A stretch of DNA of 64,000 nucleotides from positions 446,328 through 510,327 of the forward strand of contig NZ_SESI01000001.1 in the NCBI RefSeq assembly GCF_006861655.1, given 5' to 3'. How positions within the stretch are numbered: position 1 is the stretch's first letter; each line of letters begins with the position of its first letter. The position numbers were made by a program, and so were the translations under genes. A model generated the notes under the pieces. It had not been told where the DNA came from, ran no database searches, and worked only from the letters and a program-made list of their open reading frames with translations. The stretch comes from Halonotius roseus (GTDB lineage: Archaea; Halobacteriota; Halobacteria; Halobacteriales; Haloferacaceae). Shown here in pieces: positions 1 through 8,029 of the stretch.

Positions 1-4
1 ACTG

Positions 5-820
5 ATGCTCACGGCCAGTCAGATCGACCGATGGCTCCAGGAGGATATCGGCCACCACGACGTGACCAACGACGTGGCTGGCGAGACCGTGGGCCGACTC
101 GTCGCTAAGGAGTCCGGCGTCGCCGCCGGGATCGACGCGGCCGCAGCCGTGTTCGATCATCTCGGTATCGACGCAAACCGCGAGGTTGACGACGGCGACG
201 CCATCGACGCTGGCGATGTCGTTCTCACGACCAGCGGGTCGGCCCGCGAAACACTGCGCGCTGAACGTGTCGCGGTCAACCTCGCGGGCCACGCCTCGGG
301 TGTCGCCACCAAGACGCGCAGGGCCGTCGACCGTGCGGCCGAGGTCACCGACGACGTACGAATCGCCGGGACACGCAAGACGACGCCTGGCCTGCGCGGG
401 ATCGAGAAACGCGCTGTCGTCGCCGGCGGTGGCGATACTCACCGACTCGATCTCTCGCATATGGTGATGATCAAGGAGAACCACATCGCCGAACTTGGAC
501 TGGAGACTGCCGTCGAGACGTTCCGCGAGCGGGCCTCGTTTGCGACGAAAATCGAGGTCGAGGCCGAATCGACCGAGCAGGCGACGCGAGCGGCTGCGGT
601 GGGTGCCGATATCGTCCTGCTTGACAACATGTCGCCGGCCGAAACCGGAGAAGCAGTCGACGCTCTCAACGACATCGAGGCCGACGTGCTCACGGAAGCT
701 AGCGGTGGGATTACTGTCGACGATGTCGCCGACTACGCCGCCACTGGCGTCGACATCATCTCGATGGGCTCGCTAACACACTCGGCTCAGAGCCTCGATT
801 TCTCGTTCCGAACCGGTTGA
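5..820 (+). CDS. nadC: Nicotinate-nucleotide pyrophosphorylase (quinolinate phosphoribosyltransferase)
   Basis: Transfers phosphoribosyl from PRPP to quinolinate with decarboxylation, giving nicotinate mononucleotide in de novo NAD synthesis; cytoplasmic. The 271-residue product has the full family layout: N-terminal alpha/beta sandwich (about residues 1-105), then the barrel with the substrate-binding GTRKTTPGLR segment (about 121-130), the following K/H-rich stretch with HRLDLSHMVMIKENH (about 146-160), the KIEVEAES strand, the DIVLLDNMSP loop and the EASGGI turn near the C-terminus. Length matches the usual 270-280 residues, so the ATG at position 5 is probably the true start although only four upstream bases are visible. 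In haloarchaea nadC usually follows nadA and nadB, which would lie left of the window. Very confident. Confidence 0.96.
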   Translation: MLTASQIDRWLQEDIGHHDVTNDVAGETVGRLVAKESGVAAGIDAAAAVFDHLGIDANREVDDGDAIDAGDVVLTTSGSARETLRAERVAVNLAGHASGVATKTRRAVDRAAEVTDDVRIAGTRKTTPGLRGIEKRAVVAGGGDTHRLDLSHMVMIKENHIAELGLETAVETFRERASFATKIEVEAESTEQATRAAAVGADIVLLDNMSPAETGEAVDALNDIEADVLTEASGGITVDDVADYAATGVDIISMGSLTHSAQSLDFSFRTG

Positions 821-1056
821 ACTGGAGTTTTCAAATAATACCAGCCAAGCAGGTGGGTCGGCCAGCCGATGATGCACACGCCTGGCGGACTGAAAGGGCG
901 AGGGTCTCTCGGCGAACCCCGGCGACGCAAGCACCACAACGAGCGAAGCGAGTGAGGAGCACAGCGAGCCGCGGGAGCCGAGAGAGCCGAGGGCTTTCTA
1001 CACCGATCCGTCTCAGACAACCGCGCATCTGAACACTACCGTGAATAGGAGATATC

Positions 1057-1908
1057 CTACTCAGCCGGAACCGGCGTCTCGTCAGCCGGTACCGTCTCGC
1101 CGAGCGTTAGCTCGTCGCCGACAGCGATTGTCTCGCCCCAACTCGCTTCAGGAACGCCCGTATTGAGCATCAGCCGGAAATCGTGGTTGAACCAGTCACC
1201 ACCGCTCCAGTCGGGCATCGTCGCGCGGCGTTGCTCGATAAACGTCTCGTTGAATCCCTCGATCTCATCGCCCGTATCTGGATCGCGGCTCGGAACGACA
1301 CATCGCTGGCAGGGGTTGACGCCGAACAAGTCGGTCTCGCCAATCGAGAACCGCACGCGGCTGTCGCGGTCGGCAAAGAGATGGTCTTCCCAGAACGCCG
1401 GGACGCCGCTGAGAACGATGTTCGGCCGGAGACGACGCCGCATGCCCTCAGCGTCGATGTCGTCGAACCAGCCGGCGACGGTTTCGATCGTCGCCTCGCT
1501 GATGATCGTCGGCCCCGAGGCAGCGGTGTCGTCGGGGAATCCACCCTCGCGGTTGCGGTCGAGGGTGACGGGATAGCCGAACCACTCGCTCAGCCAGTCG
1601 GTGAGGGCGGCCGATGAATCGCTGTCGACGGAATCCAGTTCGAACTGTTGGGGCTCGCTGTCGGGCGTCGACAACGTCACTGACTCGGCACGTGCTGTCT
1701 CGCCGTCGTAGCTGGCACTGATCGGGTGAACCTGTGCGTCGTTTTTGCCGTTGACATAGTCGCCGTCCTCATCGAATAACACGTACTCGCGGTCGCCGGC
1801 GAGCCCGCCGTTGGTAACGATCTCGACGCGATCGACTGACCGGGCGTCGAGAGATTTGATCGGATAGATCGACAATCGCTCGACCGTTGCCGACTCCGTG
1901 GGTGGCAT
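1057..1908 (-). CDS. MOSC domain-containing protein (molybdenum cofactor-binding family)
   Basis: The product (283 residues) has an N-terminal MOSC beta-barrel subdomain (about 8-100, beginning VERLSIYPIKSLDARS) followed by the MOSC domain proper (about 115-275). The conserved cysteine loop NPCQRCVVPSRDPDTG (about 200-215) is the hallmark of the mARC/YiiM-like group, where one cysteine coordinates molybdenum. By family knowledge these are cytoplasmic oxidoreductases or cofactor-handling proteins; the substrate cannot be read from sequence. The gene stands alone between nadC (convergent) and psmA (66 bp upstream, same strand). Confidence 0.88.
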   Translation of the reverse strand: MPPTESATVERLSIYPIKSLDARSVDRVEIVTNGGLAGDREYVLFDEDGDYVNGKNDAQVHPISASYDGETARAESVTLSTPDSEPQQFELDSVDSDSSAALTDWLSEWFGYPVTLDRNREGGFPDDTAASGPTIISEATIETVAGWFDDIDAEGMRRRLRPNIVLSGVPAFWEDHLFADRDSRVRFSIGETDLFGVNPCQRCVVPSRDPDTGDEIEGFNETFIEQRRATMPDWSGGDWFNHDFRLMLNTGVPEASWGETIAVGDELTLGETVPADETPVPAE

Positions 1909-1974
1909 GTCGTCGAAACGGCACGGCGAATAGAAAAGTCGTCGGTTCCAGCGCGTGAAAGCGGAGGGCGGTCG

Positions 1975-2727
1975 CTATTCGTCGTCTTCGTCGTCCGCGT
2001 CGGCGTCGAGATCGATGTCGGCATCCTCGAAGACGGCCTCGATCTCCTCGACGGAAAGCGACTTGAATCCCTCCTCATCTGTCAGCGTGGCTATGCTGAC
2101 CTCTTTCGGGCCGAGTTCGTCGGTGGCAACGCGGAGTGCGAGAACCGCCAGCGCGAGGCCGTCGTCGTGGCTGATTCCCTCGTCCCACTCCTCTTCGAGG
2201 AACTCCTGGATATCCGCGCCGGAGCCGCCGATGACCGTCGCCTTCCACTCGTTTGGCGTCCCCGAAGGATCGGCCGCGAACAGTCGCGGTTCGCCGTTTT
2301 CGATCCCGCCGATCAGCAGAGCCGCACCGTACGGCCGGGTGCCGCCGCGCTGGGTGTTCTCCTGAATGTGGTCGGTGAGTTCCTTCGTGAGTGCTTCCAC
2401 GTCGATCGGTTCGCCGTAGCGAAGCTGGCTGACTTGGCCCTGTTGGCGGGCGAAGTCGATCAGCTGGCGGGCGTCGGCGACGTGGCCGGCGGAGGCCGCG
2501 CCGACGTGGTCGTCGATCTTGTGGAGCTTTTCGATGCTCTCGGATTCCATCAGCGACGAGCCCGCACGGCTCTGGGCGGCAAGGATGACGCCGTCGGTCG
2601 TCCGGATCCCGACGCTGGGCGCGCCACGCGAGACGGCCTCGCGGGCGTACTCGACCTGATAGATGCGGCCGTCGGGCGAAAACAGCGACGTGCCGCGGTC
2701 GTAGGCCTGCTGGTCGTTACCTCTCAT
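1975..2727 (-). CDS. psmA: 20S proteasome alpha subunit
   Basis: Structural alpha-ring subunit of the archaeal 20S proteasome, which gates substrate entry for ATPase partners such as PAN. The 250-residue protein carries the alpha signature near the N-terminus (YDRGTSLFSPDGRIYQVEYA, about 9-28), the gate-region tyrosine/aspartate, and the RGGTRPYGAALLIGG motif (about 127-141). It lacks the beta-subunit catalytic threonine. The last ~20 residues are almost all Asp/Glu, typical of haloarchaeal alpha subunits. Haloarchaea may carry a second alpha gene (psmC), so the symbol assumes the main paralogue. Confidence 0.95.
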   Translation of the reverse strand: MRGNDQQAYDRGTSLFSPDGRIYQVEYAREAVSRGAPSVGIRTTDGVILAAQSRAGSSLMESESIEKLHKIDDHVGAASAGHVADARQLIDFARQQGQVSQLRYGEPIDVEALTKELTDHIQENTQRGGTRPYGAALLIGGIENGEPRLFAADPSGTPNEWKATVIGGSGADIQEFLEEEWDEGISHDDGLALAVLALRVATDELGPKEVSIATLTDEEGFKSLSVEEIEAVFEDADIDLDADADDEDDE

Positions 2728-2866
2728 CGCTGTCCTCCAAACCGGCGACCGACTACGTACTGGTTCATCTGGTTGCGCGTAGGAGACCGATAGGAAAAAC
2801 CCTTGCTACCCGTTCCGGGCCGCCGACCGTGCTGTCCTCGCTGTGTAACCGCCGCAAACAACCGAC

Positions 2867-3043
2867 TCAGCCGGCCCACCCACCCGGCATGTCGCCGTCA
2901 ACCCGCTCACGCCACAGCTCGAAGGCCTCGTTGCAGTCGGGGTTCGACTCGATGTGATCCATGAAACCGGCCCCGGCGGAGCCGATCGGTCGCTCACAGA
3001 ACGGACACCGGTTGGGCTCGACGGGATTGGTAGCTGTTGCCAT
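2867..3043 (-). CDS. Small zinc-finger protein (haloarchaeal, unknown role)
   Basis: A 58-residue protein read from the ATG at 3043 (MATATNPVEP...). Two cysteines in CPFC (about 13-16) and a later H30/C37 pair (DHIESNPDC) form a probable CxxC...H...C single zinc site resembling a C2H2/C2HC knuckle. Longer in-frame readings upstream start with sequence of non-coding character, so the short start is chosen. Many haloarchaea encode such tiny zinc proteins; most have no assigned function. It lies upstream of psmA on the same strand, separated by about 140 bp with no shared overlap. Confidence 0.75.
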   Translation of the reverse strand: MATATNPVEPNRCPFCERPIGSAGAGFMDHIESNPDCNEAFELWRERVDGDMPGGWAG

Positions 3044-3158
3044 ACCACATGCTTCGTCGCCAGCTATATAACGATTGTGCACGTTTGCGCCGGGTTTCTG
3101 CCGGGATAGCCCGATACTTTTCGGGTAAGCAAGGGAAACAAGAGCCTGCCAGAGGAAG

Positions 3159-3193
3159 GATGTCTGTAGGGACAGATGAGAGATGTCTGTAGG
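3159..3193 (+). repeat. 12-bp direct repeat upstream of membrane protein gene
   Basis: GATGTCTGTAGG occurs at 3159-3170 and again at 3182-3193, a 23-bp spacing (about two helical turns), 58-92 bp before the start of the gene at 3251. This could be a paired regulator site, but there is no independent support. Confidence 0.35.
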
Positions 3194-3250
3194 TGCCACC
3201 ACTGAACTGCCAGCCGGTAGCTCTTCCACCCAGCATACCAAAGGGCAGGT

Positions 3251-3673
3251 ATGAACGAACGACGAAAACACAAGCTCGCCGACACCGCCCAACAGATCGT
3301 CGGGGGGTTTCTGCTGGCTGGCCCATTTGTCGTCACCGAGGAGGTGTGGTCGCTGGCGCAGAATATGACACCGATCCATAGTATCGGCCTTGTCGGGGCT
3401 GTCATGGCGATCGGCTACGGTGGACTGTACGGCGCGGACAACGACCGTGATCCACAGCGGGAGGCGGCGATCGTCGGCGTGCCGGTACGCTTCATCTCGG
3501 TGCTGATCGTCGCCTTTGGCTCCGTCGGCGCGCTCGCGGTCGCGGTCACCGCGCCAACCGTCTTCCTGGGTGATCTCGATCCGGCAGCCAGAGCGGGGGT
3601 CACCCTCCGGGCGATCAGCATCGCCGCTGTGTTCAGTGTTGTCGGCGCCGTCACGACCGACAGCCTGTTCTAA
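3251..3673 (+). CDS. Integral membrane protein, DUF2391-like
   Basis: The 140-residue product has about four hydrophobic segments (about 13-33, 42-58, 77-98, 115-135), with a basic N-terminus (MNERRKHK) and an acidic/basic loop (GADNDRDPQREAA) between segments 2 and 3. The TAQQIVGGFLLAGPFVVTEEVW segment resembles the DUF2391 (TIGR02587-type) integral membrane family found in haloarchaea and some bacteria, whose function is not known. It is monocistronic and convergent with the histidine kinase gene, whose stop lies only 29 bp away. Confidence 0.75.
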   Translation: MNERRKHKLADTAQQIVGGFLLAGPFVVTEEVWSLAQNMTPIHSIGLVGAVMAIGYGGLYGADNDRDPQREAAIVGVPVRFISVLIVAFGSVGALAVAVTAPTVFLGDLDPAARAGVTLRAISIAAVFSVVGAVTTDSLF

Positions 3674-3701
3674 CGCGGGAGGGTGTCGGCAGGCCAGCAG
3701 A

Positions 3702-5120
3702 TCAGTTCATCTCCGGATCGTAGATCGGGAGTTCGACGGCGAACACCGCCCCGGCGGGCTCGTTGTCCTCGACCCAGATCTCACCGTTGTACTGGTCGAC
3801 CAGCTTTGAGACGAGATAGAGCCCGATCCCCGAGCCCGGGCTCTCGGCTCCCTTTCGGCCCTTCTCGAAGACAGCCTCCTTCTCGCTGTCGGGGACACCC
3901 GGGCCGTTGTCGGCGATCCGGAGGACGACCGTCGTCGCCGTCTGTTCGGCGGTGATATCGATCGCAGGGGCTCCGTCGTTGTGTCGGATGGCGTTCGTGA
4001 GGAGGTTGCCGATCACCGACGACAGCAGTTCGTTCGCCCGAACCACGGCGGCGATGTCGTCGCCAACGGAGATCGTCACATCGTCATGTTTCGAGCGAAG
4101 CTTGCTCACCTCGGTGTCGACAGTCTCCCCGAGATCGATCGCTTCAAGCGCAACGTCGGTTGTCCCCTCGATCGAGTCGACGAAATCCTTGGCGATCTGG
4201 GCGAGCTCCGCGATGTGGTCGCTTGTGTTTCTGATGCGCTCGACCATCTCGATCGCTTCCGGGTCGGTGTGCTCGGTGAGCACGTCCGCCCAGCCGGAGA
4301 TGACGCTGACATCGTTTTTGATGTCGTGGCTGACGATCCGATTGATGAAGGTGAGCTCCTCTTTCTTGCGGCGCAGCTGCTCTTCGTTGTGTTTCTGGAG
4401 GGTGATCTCCCGGGTGACGATCTGCACCGAATCCTTTTCGCTGCCGGTCGTCAGCGGAACGACAATGTTGTGAAAATGCCGGAGGCCGATGCTGTCCTGA
4501 AAGGTAACGACGCTGCCGGCGGTGATCGCCCGCCGGCCCTGTGTGCGGCGGTTGTCGGCGACATCCTCGGGGAGGATCGACGACAGCTGCTGGCCGGCAA
4601 GCTCGTCGGTGGTGGTGTTGAACGCCCGCGCCATCGTCTCGTTGGCGGCCAGGATCGTCCCATCCAAGCGCACCTGACTGATCTCATCGGGGGCGTTGGC
4701 GACGAGTCGCTCGTATTTCTGCTGGGTGCGGTGTCGGTCGACAACGTTGTCGATGCGGTTGGCAAGCAGTTCGAGCGCGTCGGCTTCGTTGATATCCTGT
4801 TTGAGGATGTACTCGTCGACACCCTTGCGGATCGCGCGGCTGGCGACCGTCTCATCGCCCTCGCTTGTGACCAGGATAAACGGCACGTCGGTCTTGTCGA
4901 CGATGGCGTCATACAACTCCAGGCCGGTGAGATCCGGCATCTGGTAGTCGCTCACGAGACAGTCGATGGATCCCTCAGCGGCGATAGACACCGCCTCGCG
5001 GGGGTCGGTGACGGCGGTCGTTGCCATCCCGTGTTCCTCGCTGAGTGTCTCGGCGACCAGGTTGGCAAAGAACTCACTATCGTCAACGACGAGAATCGAG
5101 AGTGATTCGGGTTCCACCAT
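3702..5120 (-). CDS. Hybrid response regulator / PAS / histidine kinase
   Basis: Signal-transduction protein of about 472 residues from the ATG at 5120 (MVEPESLSILVVDDSE); an in-frame start 81 bp upstream would add a tail with no receiver-domain homology. Order of domains: receiver (about 8-125, phospho-acceptor Asp in CLVSDYQMPDLTG), PAS (about 140-250, ANETMARAFNTTTDEL), HisKA dimerisation helix with the phospho-accepting His in FINRIVSHDIKND (about 270), and HATPase (N box NLLTNAIRHND, G1 DNGPGVP, G2 GSGIGLYLV). No transmembrane segment is visible, so it is likely cytosolic. The receiver-first layout is common in haloarchaeal sensor kinases; the stimulus and output are unknown. Confidence 0.92.
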   Translation of the reverse strand: MVEPESLSILVVDDSEFFANLVAETLSEEHGMATTAVTDPREAVSIAAEGSIDCLVSDYQMPDLTGLELYDAIVDKTDVPFILVTSEGDETVASRAIRKGVDEYILKQDINEADALELLANRIDNVVDRHRTQQKYERLVANAPDEISQVRLDGTILAANETMARAFNTTTDELAGQQLSSILPEDVADNRRTQGRRAITAGSVVTFQDSIGLRHFHNIVVPLTTGSEKDSVQIVTREITLQKHNEEQLRRKKEELTFINRIVSHDIKNDVSVISGWADVLTEHTDPEAIEMVERIRNTSDHIAELAQIAKDFVDSIEGTTDVALEAIDLGETVDTEVSKLRSKHDDVTISVGDDIAAVVRANELLSSVIGNLLTNAIRHNDGAPAIDITAEQTATTVVLRIADNGPGVPDSEKEAVFEKGRKGAESPGSGIGLYLVSKLVDQYNGEIWVEDNEPAGAVFAVELPIYDPEMN

Positions 5121-5387
5121 GGGGGTGGTCGTCAGTGCTAACGTACTCAGGGGGCTTAATGCTGCGTATTCATGCGTCAGCTGCTGTAATAGCGTTGTCA
5201 CGAGAACGAGGACAACGAAGTCCCGCTTCGGTCACCGAAACAAATGTCGTTGGGAATCTCCCGGAATATGTTGCTGGTAGACCAAAACAAATATCTGCTT
5301 TTTCGCTGCCGAGTGGTTATAAGAGATCGCTGCCTTACAGTGATTATAGGGTAGGAAGGAGTGCACCGCGCTACTTAACCCGGAGGA

Positions 5388-5414
5388 GGGCTGTGAACTT
5401 CAGGTTCAAAGCCC
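5388..5414 (+). promoter_or_regulatory. 27-bp dyad upstream of recombinase promoter
   Basis: The site reads GGGCT-n-TGAAC-n5-GTTCA-n-AGCCC, with 10 of 11 arm positions symmetrical. It abuts a TATA-like stretch (CTATTTTTATTT, about 5413-5424), which is 25-35 bp before the recombinase ATG at 5449, the usual distance for leaderless haloarchaeal transcripts. Related half-matching dyads are present at 31303-31329 and 31373-31399. It is probably an operator for a regulator of integration genes. The rest of the 5121-5448 gap holds the divergent kinase promoter and nothing else recognised. Confidence 0.55.
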
Positions 5415-5448
5415 TATTTTTATTTGGATTCCCCCTGAATCGGTACGT

Positions 5449-6693
5449 ATGTCTTCCGCTGGCGAGGCTGTGGACAGACTCCGCAAACGGATCGAAAACG
5501 GTGGAAAGCAGAGCTCCATCAACAAGACTGACCGTGAGGCGTTGCTCACATTCAGCGACCGTGTTCAATTGCTCGCCCAAGAGTACACCGACAAGCGACA
5601 CTTGAAACTGCTCAGGCACTGCGTAATCGTCGCCGAGACCCTCGACAGTGGTACGCTCGCCGAAGCTCTCACCGACCGTGACGCGGCAGAGAGAATCGTT
5701 TCTTGGATTAACGTCGAGTACGACAACGAGGAAACAAACCGAGATTACCGAGTTGCACTTCGCGTCTTCGGGAAGCGTGTCGCCGAAGCCGACGAGAGTA
5801 TCGACACCACGCCTGACGGCCTCCCCGAGAGTCTCGCGTGGGTTCCCACTGGCACATCTTCGGATTACGACCCGACCCCCGACCCCCGAGAAATGCTCCG
5901 ATACGAGGAAGATGTGAAGGCCATGATCGACGCCACCTACAACGCCCGCGACGCGGCCATGATCGCTCTGCAGTTTGACGCTGGGCTGCGTGGCGGCGAG
6001 TTCAAAGACCTCGCTGTCGGCGACGTTCGCGATCACGACCACGGGCTGGAGGTCACCGTCGAGGGCAAACAGGGCCGTCGAACCGTGCTGTTGATACCCT
6101 CTGTTCCGCACGTGAGCGCGTGGCTCGACGCGCACCCGGCGGGCGACAACCACGACGCGCCGCTGTGGTCGAAGATTACCAAGCCCGAGTCGATCTCCGA
6201 CCGAATGGTATCGAAGATTCTCAACGAGGCGGCCGACCGTGCCGATGTTTCCAAGCCGGTCACTCTCACCAACTTCCGCAAGTCGAGTGCCGCCTTCCTC
6301 GCAAGTCGCAACCTCAATCAGGCCCACATCGAGGATCACCACGGCTGGGTGCGAGGCAGCAGCGCGGCCGCCCGGTATATTTCTGTGTTCGGGGAAGATT
6401 CCGACCGCGAACTCGCCCGACTCCACGGGATCGACGTATCGGAGGACGAACCCGAGGATATTTCTCCGATTGAGTGCCCCACTTGCGGCCGTGAAAACGA
6501 GCGTGACGCGTCGTTCTGTATGCAGTGCGGACAAGTCCTGAGCCCCGAAGCTGCGTCCGAACTCGACGAGTCCACGGACGAACTCAACGAAAGCCTCGCG
6601 TCGCTCGAACCCGAAAAGGCCGAGCGGCTGCTTGAGGTCGCCGACATGCTCGATGACCCCGCCGTTCGTGAGGCCCTCGTCGACTCCGAATGA
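5449..6693 (+). CDS. Tyrosine recombinase/integrase with C-terminal zinc ribbon
   Basis: A 414-residue site-specific recombinase. The N-terminal ~130 residues are helical and resemble a core-binding (SAM-like) domain. The catalytic domain has box I Arg in AGLRGGEF (about 181), box II in TLTNFRKSSAAFLA (Arg about 276, with Thr where the usual His stands), a HHGW segment in place of LGH, and the nucleophile in AARYISVF (Tyr about 310). A zinc ribbon CPTCGRENERDASFCMQCG follows (about 343-361), then an acidic tail. Such integrase-plus-zinc-ribbon proteins are common on haloarchaeal islands. The gene is the first on the right of the chromosomal block and probably mobilises the region to its right. 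Confidence 0.88.
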   Translation: MSSAGEAVDRLRKRIENGGKQSSINKTDREALLTFSDRVQLLAQEYTDKRHLKLLRHCVIVAETLDSGTLAEALTDRDAAERIVSWINVEYDNEETNRDYRVALRVFGKRVAEADESIDTTPDGLPESLAWVPTGTSSDYDPTPDPREMLRYEEDVKAMIDATYNARDAAMIALQFDAGLRGGEFKDLAVGDVRDHDHGLEVTVEGKQGRRTVLLIPSVPHVSAWLDAHPAGDNHDAPLWSKITKPESISDRMVSKILNEAADRADVSKPVTLTNFRKSSAAFLASRNLNQAHIEDHHGWVRGSSAAARYISVFGEDSDRELARLHGIDVSEDEPEDISPIECPTCGRENERDASFCMQCGQVLSPEAASELDESTDELNESLASLEPEKAERLLEVADMLDDPAVREALVDSE

Positions 6694-6710
6694 GCTGGCA
6701 GTGGTCGACA

Positions 6711-6875
6711 TTAGTATCCCTCCTCCTCTAATCGTTCGAGCAGCCTCTCGGCCCGATCTGCGAACGGAACATCCTCTTCAACACACATTTCGAGTACCTC
6801 ACGGCGTTTAGCTAACTGCCTCCAGACATCGTCAGACCCGTCATCAGTGACAAGCCGATGGTTATCGGTACTCAT
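6711..6875 (-). CDS. Small haloarchaeal protein beside integrase
   Basis: A 54-residue ORF (MSTDNHRLVTDDG...VWRQLAKRREVLEMC...RAERLLERLEEEGY) starting at the ATG at 6875, with a strong Shine-Dalgarno-like GAGGT eight bases upstream. Composition is acidic with an amphipathic helical C-terminus. It is convergent with the recombinase and only 17 bp from its stop. Similar short proteins accompany haloarchaeal integrases in my recollection; a DNA-binding accessory or a recombination directionality role is possible but unproven. Confidence 0.7.
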   Translation of the reverse strand: MSTDNHRLVTDDGSDDVWRQLAKRREVLEMCVEEDVPFADRAERLLERLEEEGY

Positions 6876-7344
6876 AGCAATATTACCTCTGTTTGTTCAT
6901 CATCGATGCCTCGCGTGTCGGTCGTTTCTTGCGTTCGCATTTGTGGAGTCCAGCGTGAGGTCGCCGGTGACCGACGGGTTAAGTAAAACTCTTAACCGAG
7001 GGGAACGTTACCCTCGGTACGGACCGCCCGTCGCGGCCCGGTCCGCACACTATCACTTCGACGCCGAGAGAACCGATCACCGATCCAATGATGTCCGGTT
7101 CCGGCGTCGAACGATTCTACTGGTACGTGCTCAAAAGCCTTTTCAGCTAGTCGCTACGGCGTGGATCATACTGATCTGCCATGGCTCTGAATAGATCGTC
7201 GTATGTCTGACCCCCTCTTTTGAGTGGCTTGAGTACGTTATCCCTCGTCTCAATATGACATGGGACACGTGTCAGGTTGGGTTCTGACATGCAACATTGT
7301 AACGGAGCGTATAACTTAATGGTAATGATCCCAATGTAATCGAT
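6876..7344. other. Gene-free stretch between integrase module and orphan gene
   Basis: About 470 bp with no convincing gene; the longest open frame on the plus strand has unlike codon use. It contains the promoter of the small minus-strand gene at its left end. Near 7264-7275 a GACACGTGTC palindrome is flanked by TGACAT-type half repeats. At its right end CGTATAACTTAATGG (about 7309-7323) may be the TATA region for the gene at 7345. Confidence 0.5.
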
Positions 7345-8013
7345 ATGGTTTCAACTGATCGGGGGAGGGGAATACTCACACAATCAGACCGAGAGTTCGC
7401 TCTGAACACAGAGGAGTGGGCAAAAGAGAAATCAAGAGCTGCAGTGAACCAACGAGAAAAAGCAATAGTAAACCGTGTTCAAGACGGTTTGATCGACTTC
7501 CACCATCTCGCATCTAAAGAATTCCCTAAAGAACTCCTCAACTCTGCATTCCAAAATCCCAACGTCGATCCTTCCAAGGATTCCGAACAGGATACATACG
7601 AAAATATGGAAAACAATCAAGATTTGTATGATTATTCAGTTGAAACAGGATGCATAGCCGCTGTTAGTCTTATCTATCGGATGTTCCCTTTAGAATATTC
7701 TAATAAGATTGTTGCTGAAGGTTTAGAGAAAGCTGTCCGGGATTATTATCCTAATGCTACTGTTGTAGATTCATCCTACGAACCTAAGGTAGAGACACCA
7801 GATAAGACACATGAAATTGCACTGGATTGTTTAGAAGAAGGATATACCCTGACCGACGAGCAGGTTAAAGTTTTACTCAAAAGAGGAGAAGTCGATCCGG
7901 ATGAAGTTGCTGAACATGTTCAAAAAGATACAGTGATGAGCCTAAAACACGTATCAGATGGTAATAAGGCACTTAGAAGAGGGCTTGCTGATTTTGCAAC
8001 CCGACCTGAGTAA
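7345..8013 (+). CDS. Hypothetical protein with N-terminal RGRGILTxxDREF motif
   Basis: A 222-residue soluble protein, not assigned to a function. The opening STDRGRGILTQSDREFAL matches a short N-terminal motif found in many haloarchaeal accessory proteins of unknown role. The remainder is mixed alpha-helical and ends with a highly charged helical region (LTDEQVKVLLKRGEVDPDEVAEHVQ). The gene has clearly lower G+C (many AAT, TTA, GAA codons) than the flanking genes, a sign of separate transfer. It ends 16 bp before the trailer-end CRISPR repeat and reads towards the array. It could be a defence-associated gene by position alone. Confidence 0.7.
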   Translation: MVSTDRGRGILTQSDREFALNTEEWAKEKSRAAVNQREKAIVNRVQDGLIDFHHLASKEFPKELLNSAFQNPNVDPSKDSEQDTYENMENNQDLYDYSVETGCIAAVSLIYRMFPLEYSNKIVAEGLEKAVRDYYPNATVVDSSYEPKVETPDKTHEIALDCLEEGYTLTDEQVKVLLKRGEVDPDEVAEHVQKDTVMSLKHVSDGNKALRRGLADFATRPE

Positions 8014-8029
8014 GGACACGGGTTATGAA

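Noticed and set aside
3981..5105. 374-residue open frame opposite the histidine kinase
   Set aside because: Shadow frame; the kinase has all catalytic motifs.
5371..6711. 446-residue open frame opposite the first integrase
   Set aside because: Antisense shadow of the integrase, produced by high G+C; no recognisable motif.
6847..7194. 115-residue plus-strand frame near the small integrase-adjacent gene
   Set aside because: No motif, unlike codon use, and it overlaps the promoter of a better supported minus-strand gene.
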